Below, in pieces: positions 1 to 8,957 of a stretch of DNA of 13,103 bases (position 1 is the stretch's first letter; each line of letters opens with the position of its first letter). The position numbers and the translations under genes are program-made. The DNA is from Bacillota bacterium (lineage in GTDB: Bacteria; Bacillota; Clostridia; Christensenellales; Aristaeellaceae), in contig WRGP01000214.1 in assembly GCA_009787135.1 (NCBI GenBank), positions 1 through 13,103 on the forward strand, read 5' to 3'. The notes beneath the pieces are model-generated. The model had not been told where the DNA came from and did no database searches. It saw only the letters and a program-made list of their open reading frames with translations.

Positions 1-434
1 GCGTGGCGGGCAAACGCGTCCTCGGCCACGGCCAGTGCCCGCGCATCCTTTGCCAGCAGCACAAGCCCGCCGGTCATCACATCCAGCCGATGACAGGCGT
101 ATGCCGGCCCTCCGGCGTGACGGCCGCAAAGCGCCTCCACCGAGCCCTCCCCCTGCACGGGCATACCCTGCCGTTTATTTATGACAATATATTTTTCATC
201 CTCAAAGATGACCTCCAGCGGCGCGGCAGCGCTTTTGCGCGCGTATACGCATAACACGTCGCCCGCGGATACAAGGGTATCCGGGGCGATGCGCTGTCCG
301 TTTCGCTTGACGTCCCTGCGGCCAAAAGCATCCCGGAGGGACCATGCGGGAAGTTCCGGCAAAAGCCGCGCCAGCGCCTTGTCCGCGCGCGATTTTGGGC
401 AGTCAGCCGGAACGATGCGGGTGTATATATTCAA
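1..434 (-). CDS. RluA-family pseudouridine synthase, N-terminal part (cut by window edge)
   Basis: This protein should convert specific uridines in rRNA or tRNA to pseudouridine. I read 144 codons from a TTG start at 434-432 to the window edge. An S4-like RNA-binding segment covers roughly residues 14-65. The catalytic domain begins near residue 73 (LEVIFEDEKYIVINKRQGMP), and motif II, HRLDVMTGGLVLLAKD, lies at 115-130 with the expected catalytic Asp118. The usual family motif is HRLDxxTSG, so the TSG is TGG here. No ATG fits. The TTG is preceded by AGGAGG at 444-439 with 4 nt spacing, and the frame matches family residues from the start. It lies 56 nt downstream of the 360-residue unknown gene and probably shares its transcript. 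Family assignment is firm. The subgroup and target uridine cannot be decided without the C-terminal part. Confidence 0.88.
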   Translation of the reverse strand, partial: MNIYTRIVPADCPKSRADKALARLLPELPAWSLRDAFGRRDVKRNGQRIAPDTLVSAGDVLCVYARKSAAAPLEVIFEDEKYIVINKRQGMPVQGEGSVEALCGRHAGGPAYACHRLDVMTGGLVLLAKDARALAVAEDAFARH

Positions 435-444
435 TAGGCCTCCT
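432..444 (-). promoter_or_regulatory. Ribosome binding site and TTG start of the pseudouridine synthase
   Basis: AGGAGG lies at 444-439 on the minus strand, followed by CCTA and TTG at 434-432. This perfect Shine-Dalgarno sequence decides the start, because the first in-frame ATG codons lie far inside the catalytic domain. The 4-nt spacing is slightly short. Confidence 0.65.
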
Positions 445-490
445 CTGAAAACAGCCGCCAAGCCGCCGATATACAACGCTCCGGGGAGCG

Positions 491-1573
491 CTAATGCAGC
501 CTCCCCACGTTTCTGCGGACGGAGAAGTGCCGGCCGACTGCCGACCAGGGGGCAATCCACCGCGGCGTCCTGACGCTCATCTCCAGCAGCGCGTTTTCAA
601 TATGCGCCGTGGGCAGCACGCAGAGCATGCCGGCCATGACATCATGCAGCACCTCCAGCGTAGCGCCCTGCTTTAAGAGCATGCGCAGATCGCCGGCAGC
701 CTCTTCGGGATCCAGCTCGGGCCTGAGCGCGCCCCTCAGAGCAAGGCTGAGCTTCTGATGCGCCGGCAGCTCCTCGGGCAGAATGCCGTTCATGGACCCG
801 GCCAACTGGTTTGGCGTTACGGACGGAAGCTGAAACCCGCCCTGGCTGGCCAGCGTGCCAACGAGCGACTCGGGCGCGGCCAAGTCCTCATGCAGGAGCA
901 GGTTGCAGCCCGCGACGGCTGTGCAGTCAAACGCGGCCTCCAGATAGTTCCGCGCCAAGCGTTCGGTTTCCGGCGTATGGCGGGTTTGCAGCACTTCTTC
1001 GATGAACCGCTGCTTGGGCAGCCTGTCGTCCAGAAAACCACTCAGGTACAAAAGCCCATGCATCATGCCGTCAAAGACGAAGATACGGCTTCGCCGCTCC
1101 ATATGGCAGGCGCGCGTCAGGATTTCCGGCAGAGCCTGTATCAGCGCGCCGTCCAGCCGGCAGCAGGGCCTCTCCTGAAAGACGCCCACATCACACCAAA
1201 GCCTGCGCTTGAGCGTAAACGCGGCCTCAAATTCTGAAACAGTTCCTAAAAAAACACGCCCGTCTCCGATAAGCATGCGCTCGACAAGCGTATGCTCCTG
1301 TAGGGACAGGCAGTCCGCGTCGTCCTTGAGGGTACCCATGACCTGCCGCCTGGCGGCGCGGCGCAGCAACATATTGCTGGGCGCGTGCGGGACATTCACC
1401 CATCCCTCGTCTATCAGTTCTGTGAGCAGGTCGATCGAATAAGCGTCGATCACGCCCGCACAGGGCGCCTGGCTTGAAATGCCGTTCAAGCAGGCCTCCC
1501 AGCGCGCGGCCTGCATTTGCGCGCGCGCGCGGTCCGGCCAGCTTTCCTCCTGAAAGTCAATATAGCGTTTCAT
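491..1573 (-). CDS. Unrecognised 360-residue cytoplasmic protein
   Basis: I do not recognise this protein. It has no signal peptide, no obvious membrane segment, no Walker or other nucleotide-binding motif, and no Cys-pair metal site. It looks like a mostly helical soluble protein. The N-terminal part is rich in charged residues and Trp (MKRYIDFQEESWPDRARAQM). The middle holds a hydrophobic stretch, FVFDGMMHGLLYLSGFLDD, near residues 165-183. The C-terminal 30 residues are basic and Arg-rich. The ATG at 1573 is well supported by GGGGGAGG at 1585-1578. The gene has its own near-consensus promoter and is followed after 56 nt by an RluA-family synthase, so the two are probably co-transcribed. 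A link to RNA modification or ribosome biology is only a guess from that neighbour. High GC at third codon positions supports real coding. Confidence 0.85.
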   Translation of the reverse strand: MKRYIDFQEESWPDRARAQMQAARWEACLNGISSQAPCAGVIDAYSIDLLTELIDEGWVNVPHAPSNMLLRRAARRQVMGTLKDDADCLSLQEHTLVERMLIGDGRVFLGTVSEFEAAFTLKRRLWCDVGVFQERPCCRLDGALIQALPEILTRACHMERRSRIFVFDGMMHGLLYLSGFLDDRLPKQRFIEEVLQTRHTPETERLARNYLEAAFDCTAVAGCNLLLHEDLAAPESLVGTLASQGGFQLPSVTPNQLAGSMNGILPEELPAHQKLSLALRGALRPELDPEEAAGDLRMLLKQGATLEVLHDVMAGMLCVLPTAHIENALLEMSVRTPRWIAPWSAVGRHFSVRRNVGRLH

Positions 1574-1610
1574 AAAGCCTCCCCCTGCCGGTTACAGCCT
1601 TTTCCTATGT

Positions 1611-1671
1611 TGTGTCCATCCAGACACACACATTATACCGTGTCCTTTTGGGCTGTCAAGGCAAATGACAG
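1611..1671. repeat. Two short inverted repeats over the promoter (operator candidates)
   Basis: Plus-strand CTGTCA (1653-1658) and TGACAG (1666-1671) form a perfect 6-bp inverted repeat with a 7-nt centre that covers the -35 hexamer. A second, TGTGTC (1611-1616) and GACACA (1623-1628), spans the predicted transcription start with a 6-nt centre. Their positions over -35 and +1 are where a repressor could bind. Either could also be chance, or an RNA hairpin. No cognate regulator is visible in the window. Confidence 0.35.
1632..1659 (-). promoter_or_regulatory. Near-perfect sigma-A promoter for the 360-residue gene
   Basis: On the minus strand TTGACA (1659-1654) and TATAAT (1637-1632) are separated by 16 nt. 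Both hexamers match consensus exactly. Predicted transcription start is near 1625, giving a leader of about 50 nt before the ATG at 1573. It sits in the 124-nt gap after ppa, so the downstream pair of genes can be expressed independently of the valS-ppa unit. Confidence 0.85.
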
Positions 1672-1697
1672 TCTTTGGCAATACAAAACCCGCCTGG

Positions 1698-2227
1698 TCA
1701 TTTATCCACAAATTTTTCCGTATAGGCTTGCATGCACCGCTGAATCAACCGCTGCGCCTCCACGGCCGAACCGAACGAACGCACGACCGTTACCTTGTTT
1801 TCCAGCGTTTTGTATACCTCAAAGAAGTGCTGCATTTCGTCCACGGTATGCGTGGGCAGCTCGTCAATGTCATCGTATTCCGCCATGGAAGGGTCGTGCA
1901 CGGGCACGGCAATGATCTTTTCATCGCGCGATTGATCGTCTACCATGCGCATAACGCCGATGGGCCTGCAGTCCACCAGGGTCATCGGCAGGATTGCCTC
2001 TTGGCAGAGCGCCAGCACGTCGAGCGGGTCGTTATCGTCGGCATAGGTCCGTGGGATAAAGCCATAGTTGGCCGGGTAATGCGTGGAGGTATAGAGCACG
2101 CGATCCATCCGCAGCAAGCCCGTCTCCTTGTCCAGTTCGTATTTGTTCTTGCCGCCCTTGGATATCTCGATGACGGCGCAAAAGATCTCCGGCGTAATAC
2201 GCTCAGCCGCGATGTCATGCCAAATGT

Positions 2228-2231
<4 letters not shown>
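1698..2231 (-). CDS. ppa: Inorganic pyrophosphatase, family I
   Basis: This enzyme hydrolyses pyrophosphate to two phosphates and pulls PPi-releasing reactions, including aminoacyl-tRNA formation, forward. The 177 residues match the usual length of bacterial family I enzymes (E. coli has about 176). The family signature DNDPLDV is at residues 66-72, supplying the metal-binding Asp66, Asp68 and Asp71. The lysine-containing segment EISKGGKNKYELDKE is near 22-36 and THYPANYGFIPRTY near 50-63. The start ATG (2231-2229) overlaps the valS stop as ATGA, with AAAGGAG at 2244-2238 and 6 nt spacing. This placement puts it under the valS T-box. Many Firmicutes use the unrelated family II enzyme, so the family I type is worth noting. 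No clear terminator follows. Confidence 0.97.
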
Positions 2232-4873
<2,642 letters not shown>

Positions 4874-4879
4874 GGTATC

Positions 4880-4885
4880 CCTCCT
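4880..4885 (-). promoter_or_regulatory. Ribosome binding site deciding the GTG start of valS
   Basis: AGGAGG on the minus strand lies 6 nt before GTG at 4873-4871. The alternative ATG at 4861-4859 would sit 18 nt from it, so GTG is preferred. Confidence 0.8.
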
Positions 4886-4905
4886 ACCCTATACGCAATG
4901 TGCGC

Positions 4906-4940
4906 AAAAAGCCGCGTCCATCCAAAGGACGGACGCGGCT
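4906..4940 (-). terminator. Intrinsic terminator of the valS T-box
   Basis: The 14-bp stem pairs 4940-4927 with 4923-4910 on the minus strand with one G-T pair, a TTT loop at 4926-4924, and a T tract at 4910-4906. Its 5' arm contains CCGTCCTTT, which is needed for the antiterminator, so the two folds exclude each other. Confidence 0.93.
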
Positions 4941-5157
4941 CCGTGGTACCACCTTTATTCCCGGCTTAACCGGCTTAGGCCGCTATAACGCGCGGACACG
5001 CACTGGCTACGCGCCGGCCTGCCTTGGCCGGATTCGCCCATGACCCTCCGAAGCGACCTTCCGCGCGATCCTTCCCAAGCGGCCTTACAGCCTGTGAACC
5101 GCCCTCTCTTCAGGCGACTCGCGCGTACTCCTCTTCTTCAACGGGAAACTATTATAA
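4906..5157 (-). promoter_or_regulatory. T-box leader of valS (valine, GUC specifier)
   Basis: This is a tRNA-sensing transcription-attenuation leader. The T-box core reads AATAAAGGTGGTACCACGG on the minus strand (4959-4941). The canonical antiterminator can be drawn: AAAGG (4956-4952) pairs CCTTT (4928-4924), the 7-nt bulge is TGGTACC (4951-4945), and ACGG (4944-4941) pairs CCGT (4932-4929). The bulge TGGT would pair an ACCA acceptor end. In stem I, AGTA (5129-5126) is followed by CGCGCGA (5125-5119), which pairs TCGCGCG (5068-5062). The facing loop contains GUC at 5057-5055, a valine codon followed by a purine. Uncharged tRNA-Val would stabilise the antiterminator and let transcription reach valS and ppa. 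The core is certain. The specifier assignment rests on my manual fold and agrees with the downstream gene. Confidence 0.93.
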
Positions 5158-5163
5158 TAATAT

Positions 5164-5192
5164 AGTATGGAGGATAACGGGAAAAAAGTCAA
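5164..5192 (-). promoter_or_regulatory. Sigma-A promoter of the valS-ppa unit
   Basis: TTGACT (5192-5187) and CATACT (5169-5164) are spaced by 17 nt on the minus strand. Each hexamer has one mismatch to consensus. Predicted start is near 5157, placing the whole T-box in the transcript. An AT-rich stretch follows the -10. The promoter lies within the gap after trpB, where I see no convincing terminator. Confidence 0.75.
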
Positions 5193-5269
5193 GGGTATCA
5201 CGAAAATTCACGCCAAACGCACGAATGGCTATACGCACAATTGGGCGCCGTTCTCCATACGCGTTCCCT

Positions 5270-6490
5270 TTATTCCCCCAGATATCTCTCCCCATCGCCA
5301 TACTTCTCAATAATATAATCAATATCCTTATCGCCCCGGCCAGACAGATTCGCCAGAATCGCACCCTGCTTATTCTCCTTCGCGTACCGCATCGCAAACG
5401 CTACGGCATGAGCGCTCTCCAACGCGGGGATAATCCCTTCGTAACGGGACAGTTTGTAGAACGCCTCCACGGCTTCCACATCCCCCGCGGCCTCATAGCG
5501 GATTCGGCCCTGGTCGCGCAGAAACGCGTGCTCCGGCCCCACACCGGGGTAATCCAGCCCGCTCGCGTTGGAATACACGGGCGCGCAAGAATCGTCCTCA
5601 TTGAGCAAAAACATGGACTGAAAGCCGTGCAAAACGCCGTTTCGCCCATAGGTGAGCGTCGCGGCATGCTCGCCAAGCCGTGTGCCGACGCCCAGCGGCT
5701 CCACGCCATACAGGTCCACAGGATCCGCCAAAAAGGGCGTGAGCATGCCGGCCGCGTTGCTCCCGCCGCCCACACAGGCGCATACCGCGTCCGGAAGAAA
5801 ACCGGTCATCTCCGCAAACTGCTCGCGCGCCTCAATGCCTACAACCATCTGGAAATCACGCACCATCTGCGGAAAGGGATGCGGCCCTACCGCCGAACCA
5901 ATGCAATAAATTGAATCCTCATAATGTTCCAAATAACTCTCAAACGCGGAATCCACGGCCTCTTTTAAAGTCTTCAGGCCAAAGGATACAGGCACTACCT
6001 TGGCGCCCAATACCTTCATGCGCGTCACATTGGGCGCTTGCTTGGCAATGTCCACCTCGCCCATGTGTATTTCGCACTCCATACCAAAATACGCCGCCGC
6101 CGTCGCAAGCGCCACGCCGTGCTGGCCCGCGCCCGTCTCGGCGATCAGCTTCTTTCTGCCCATGTACTTGGCCAGCAGCGCCTCGCCCATGCAATGGTTG
6201 AGCTTGTGCGCGCCCGTGTGGTTCAGATCCTCGCGCTTGAGGTAGATCTGCGCGCCGCCCATCAGCCTGGACAGCCGCTCACAGTGGTATACGGGCGTGG
6301 GCCTGCCTTGGAATTCACGGCGGATACGCCGCAGCTCATTGATAAACTGCGCGGAATGGCAGATGGTCTGATAAGCTTCCGCAATCTCCTTGAGCGCTTC
6401 CTTCAGCTTATCTGGCACGAACGTGCCGCCATAGGGGCCGAAATATCCTTTTTCGTCCGGGTAGTTTCGAAGGTATGTGCGGTAATCCAC
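5270..6490 (-). CDS. trpB: Tryptophan synthase beta chain, not linked to trpA
   Basis: This PLP enzyme condenses indole with L-serine to give L-tryptophan. The 406 residues match the TrpB1 type. GYFGPYGGTFVP is near 15-26. The PLP-binding Lys96 lies in HTGAHKLNHC, where the usual KINN is KLNH. The catalytic Glu118 lies in IAETGAGQHG, GSAVGPHPFPQMVRDF is near 198-213, and the PLP phosphate loop GGGSNAAGM is at 241-249. The usual HSISAGLDYPG is YSNASGLDYPG near 306-315, and the C-terminal LSGRGDKD is present. The start is GTG at 6490-6488, placed by GGGGAG 6 nt upstream. No trpA or other trp gene is nearby. It may work with a distant TrpA or salvage indole on its own. No separate promoter is evident, so transcription may come from the exported-protein gene upstream. 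Confidence 0.96.
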   Translation of the reverse strand: MDYRTYLRNYPDEKGYFGPYGGTFVPDKLKEALKEIAEAYQTICHSAQFINELRRIRREFQGRPTPVYHCERLSRLMGGAQIYLKREDLNHTGAHKLNHCMGEALLAKYMGRKKLIAETGAGQHGVALATAAAYFGMECEIHMGEVDIAKQAPNVTRMKVLGAKVVPVSFGLKTLKEAVDSAFESYLEHYEDSIYCIGSAVGPHPFPQMVRDFQMVVGIEAREQFAEMTGFLPDAVCACVGGGSNAAGMLTPFLADPVDLYGVEPLGVGTRLGEHAATLTYGRNGVLHGFQSMFLLNEDDSCAPVYSNASGLDYPGVGPEHAFLRDQGRIRYEAAGDVEAVEAFYKLSRYEGIIPALESAHAVAFAMRYAKENKQGAILANLSGRGDKDIDYIIEKYGDGERYLGE

Positions 6491-6496
6491 AGGTAT

Positions 6497-6502
6497 CTCC
6501 CC
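6497..6502 (-). promoter_or_regulatory. Ribosome binding site deciding the GTG start of trpB
   Basis: GGGGAG on the minus strand lies 6 nt before GTG at 6490-6488. It directly abuts the 103-bp inverted repeat (6507-6609), whose folding in RNA could affect access to this site. Confidence 0.7.
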
Positions 6503-6506
6503 TTTA

Positions 6507-6609
6507 TTGATGAAGCCGCCCCCTGGGGCGTATTTGAAAACTTCGAAACATGCATGCCGGGCATCTTTCCATTTTCAAACACACCCTTGCGGGACAGCCT
6601 CGAAATCAA
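6507..6609. repeat. 103-bp imperfect palindromic element (MITE- or REP-like)
   Basis: The left arm (6507-6540) and right arm (6572-6609) are reverse complements from the outer TTGAT/ATCAA ends to the inner TTTGAAAA/TTTTCAAA. Nearly all mismatches in the matched blocks are transitions that leave G-U pairs in minus-strand RNA. The exceptions are a small internal loop and a 3-nt indel. Each arm also holds a small hairpin of its own (GCCCCCTGGGGC; CCCTTGCGGG). The 31-nt centre contains ATGCATGCCGGGCAT. Flanking CCCTTT occurs at 6500-6505 and 6611-6616, consistent with a 6-bp target duplication. There is no T tract, so it is not an ordinary terminator, and no transposase is nearby. It fills the gap between the exported-protein gene and trpB. 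Confidence 0.7.
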
Positions 6610-6628
6610 GCCCTTTTGTATCCCCGGA

Positions 6629-8254
6629 TCATTGCCATGGTATCCTGGCGTAGCCTATCACGTCATTGGGGAGCAGGCTCAGGATTTTGAACACGAGCCG
6701 CATCGCGCTGACGGACATTTCTTCCTCCGCCCAAGCGGATATCTCCTCTTCGCTCGCCGCGCCGGGGTGGAAGAATTCCATCTCGCCGCTTGCGGGATCA
6801 AACGGCGCGCCCTGCGGGTCGCCCGTGGCCACGGCGCAATCCAAGGTAATCAGCGGTATGGCTTCCTCGTTTATGATGACGTTCACGTCCACCTGCGTGC
6901 CAATCGCCACGTCCGCCCCTTCCGACTGCGTGGAAGAGATCCAGCGCGCCTCAACCCCATTTGTTTCGCCATTTGTGTCATCCTCTTTGACGAGCAGCCG
7001 CAGGGTGCCCTCGGTCGTGGCGGCGCGGCCGAGCGCAATCGTCTTGCTTGTGCAATCAAGCAAAATGTGGGCGACAATATCGCCTTCCTCCATAGCGGAA
7101 AGCGCAACGCTCCAATAGCGGTTTTCGTCGGCCCGGCTCACCCCCATTGTCGTGCGCTCCGGCTTTGGCGCCTGAATTTCCAGCGCAAATCCGCTCATTT
7201 CCGAACCAAAAGTAGCCCTAAGGAAAATTTGTTCGCCTTCCGGCAGCCATTCAAGGTACAAATCAGCCGGTTCCTCCTCCGGCGTAACGGCGGCCTGCGC
7301 CATGCTGGTCACAATATTTCCATCCTCGTCATAGCATTCGGCGTAGTACACGCTAAGCCCGAGATCCTCCTCCCGCAGCGCGGAAAGGGATGTCCGCAAC
7401 TCTTCCAGCGCCGCCTTGACCTGCGAGAGCGTTTCCTCATCGGACGGCATTTCTATTTCTTCATCTTCCATCATTAAGAGGGTTGGCACCATCCATGAAT
7501 TCGTATAGTCGATCACGCCCATCCAGTACGCGTCGCTTTCCTTCAAGCCGGAGAGGAAAATATCCGCCAGATCCAGCAGCTCTTCCTGGGTGATATCATA
7601 TACCGTCGCGGACGCGGCGTTGACGTTAAACACGGAGCTAATCTTTCCTTCATACGCCTCGCCGACAACCGCGCTTTCCGACCACGCCGTCAGCGCCGGG
7701 CGCAGGGTGTCCAGCACTTCGGGCAGCGCTTCCACGATCTTGGCTAACGAGTTTCGCCTTTGCGCCATGGAGGCTTGCAATGACGTGGCGATCGTGCCGC
7801 TTGGAATACCCTTCATGGTTTCCAGAAGGGAGAACGCGTTCTGGATCGTCCGCGCGAATTCCTCCGGCCCTTCTATGGCTATAGGCCGCGGCAAGTAAGA
7901 CGCGTCTTGATAGATGTTTTCCCCCGCTATGACCGTATCGGAAACGAGCGCGGGCTGATCCTGCATGTACCAGCCATAGCTGCTGTAGGACAGGCCGCCG
8001 TCCGTGCCATAGCGGCCGGCAAACTTAATCGCGCCGAACAGCGACGCGATGATATCGTTGGTTTCTTTCTCGTCAATCAACTGGGGGCTCGCCTTCCAGG
8101 TTGCCTTTGCCTCGTAGGATACCTCGCGGCCCGCCTTGACAGCCGCGCCAAGCGTACCCTCCTCCTCAAACACCGCTGCCAGCGCCAGCGGAGCCTGTAC
8201 CATGACCATGGCGGCGGCCAGAAGGATTGCCAGCAGCTTTGCCTTGCGTTGCAT
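6629..8254 (-). CDS. Exported protein of unknown function (541 residues)
   Basis: I do not recognise a family. The N-terminus is a clear Sec signal peptide: basic QRKAK, a hydrophobic core at residues 7-25, and a signal peptidase I site after Ala26 (ALA-AV). There is no lipobox cysteine. The mature protein is acidic. An early segment (GREVSYEAKATWKASP; later IAGENIYQDASYLP) resembles the beta-rich, LolA/LppX-like style of secreted clostridial proteins, but that is only an impression. Near residues 255-300 an acidic helical stretch (MEDEEIEMPSDEE, then LSQVKAALEELRTSLSALREE) may form a coiled coil. The C-terminal half is again beta-rich, and no C-terminal anchor or sorting motif is visible. 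GGGAG 9 nt before the ATG and a promoter at 8318-8290 support the start. It lies between pyrE and trpB with no evident functional tie to either. Confidence 0.88.
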   Translation of the reverse strand: MQRKAKLLAILLAAAMVMVQAPLALAAVFEEEGTLGAAVKAGREVSYEAKATWKASPQLIDEKETNDIIASLFGAIKFAGRYGTDGGLSYSSYGWYMQDQPALVSDTVIAGENIYQDASYLPRPIAIEGPEEFARTIQNAFSLLETMKGIPSGTIATSLQASMAQRRNSLAKIVEALPEVLDTLRPALTAWSESAVVGEAYEGKISSVFNVNAASATVYDITQEELLDLADIFLSGLKESDAYWMGVIDYTNSWMVPTLLMMEDEEIEMPSDEETLSQVKAALEELRTSLSALREEDLGLSVYYAECYDEDGNIVTSMAQAAVTPEEEPADLYLEWLPEGEQIFLRATFGSEMSGFALEIQAPKPERTTMGVSRADENRYWSVALSAMEEGDIVAHILLDCTSKTIALGRAATTEGTLRLLVKEDDTNGETNGVEARWISSTQSEGADVAIGTQVDVNVIINEEAIPLITLDCAVATGDPQGAPFDPASGEMEFFHPGAASEEEISAWAEEEMSVSAMRLVFKILSLLPNDVIGYARIPWQ

Positions 8255-8289
8255 TACCTCACGCTCCCGTCTTTTCTAGATTTGGCATA

Positions 8290-8318
8290 ATTATACCATG
8301 CGATTATAGCCGTGTCCA
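8290..8318 (-). promoter_or_regulatory. Sigma-A promoter of the exported-protein gene
   Basis: TGGACA (8318-8313) and TATAAT (8295-8290) are spaced by 17 nt on the minus strand. Only one base differs from consensus. The -35 lies in the last codons of pyrE, so the promoter straddles the pyrE stop. Predicted start is near 8283, about 29 nt before the ATG. No terminator separates pyrE from it, so read-through is also possible. Confidence 0.8.
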
Positions 8319-8936
8319 GCTATCGTCCGCCGGGTTTTTCCAAAAAGCCTCCAGCTTGCGGATGTCGTCCGGCTTGATGTACCCCTCCTGCGCGGCCACC
8401 TCCGCCAGCGTATGAAAGTCCGTCAACGAGATATTCCGCACGTCCGCGTCCATCAGCCGCTTTTCGCCCTTTTCCATGCCGTAGGTGAAGATGGAGGCGA
8501 TGCCCAGCACGCGGGCGCCCGCGTCCCGCAGGGCCTGGACCGCGTCCACGGCGGAGCCGGCTGTGGAGATGAGATCTTCTATAACCACGACCCTTTGGCC
8601 CCTGTCTATTTTGCCTTCGATTTGGTTGCCGCGGCCATGATCTTTGGCCTTGGCGCGCACATAGGCCATGGGTAGATTGAGAAGCTCGGCGACCAGGGCC
8701 GCGTGGGGGATGCCCGCGGTGGCCGTGCCGGCGACCAGTTCGCAGCCGGGATAGTGCGTGCGGAGCAGCTCCGCCAGGGCGGCTTCCACCTGCCGGCGCA
8801 CCTGGGGGTAGGAGAGCACAAGGCGGTTGTCGCAGTAGATGGGCGAAAGTATGCCGCTGGCCCATGTGAAGGGCTTGGCCGGGCTTAGGAAGACGGCTTT
8901 GATGCCGAGCAGGGCTTTGGCGATTTCTTTTTTCAT
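8304..8936 (-). CDS. pyrE: Orotate phosphoribosyltransferase
   Basis: This enzyme joins orotate to PRPP, giving orotidine 5'-monophosphate and PPi. The 210 residues include GILSPIYCDNR near 28-38 (orotate-binding region), the flexible catalytic loop RAKAKDHGRGNQIEG near 94-108, and the PRPP-binding motif VVVIEDLISTAGS at 116-128. Length and motif order are normal for the family. The ATG at 8936-8934 has AGGAG 8 nt upstream and lies 21 nt after the pyrF stop. It is the last gene of the pyrimidine operon. Its final codons contain the -35 of the next gene's promoter. Confidence 0.97.
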   Translation of the reverse strand: MKKEIAKALLGIKAVFLSPAKPFTWASGILSPIYCDNRLVLSYPQVRRQVEAALAELLRTHYPGCELVAGTATAGIPHAALVAELLNLPMAYVRAKAKDHGRGNQIEGKIDRGQRVVVIEDLISTAGSAVDAVQALRDAGARVLGIASIFTYGMEKGEKRLMDADVRNISLTDFHTLAEVAAQEGYIKPDDIRKLEAFWKNPADDSWTRL

Positions 8937-8957
8937 GCTAGGCTCTCCTCGCGTGTT

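Noticed and set aside
477..490. CGCTCCGGGGAGCG palindrome just after the stop of the 360-residue gene, considered as a terminator
   Set aside because: The stem is only about 5 bp with a tight loop and no T tract follows, so it is not a convincing terminator.
1519..1531. Run of alternating GC that could be a Z-DNA or repeat signal
   Set aside because: It is explained by Arg-Ala codons in the 360-residue protein in a GC-rich genome.
5193..5269. Possible terminator after trpB
   Set aside because: The best pairing (CGCCCAA with TTTGGCG) has a mismatch and a long loop with no adjacent T run, so I do not call it.
5024..5914. 296-residue open frame on the plus strand over the T-box and trpB 3' end
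   Set aside because: It crosses a structured leader and a promoter of the opposite strand and has no recognisable protein features.
6038..7477. 479-residue open frame on the plus strand opposite trpB and the exported-protein gene
   Set aside because: It lies antisense to two well-supported genes, is Arg/His-rich, has no ribosome binding site I can see, and is typical of shadow frames in GC-rich DNA. Its FEN/MPG/FSNTP string comes from the palindromic element.
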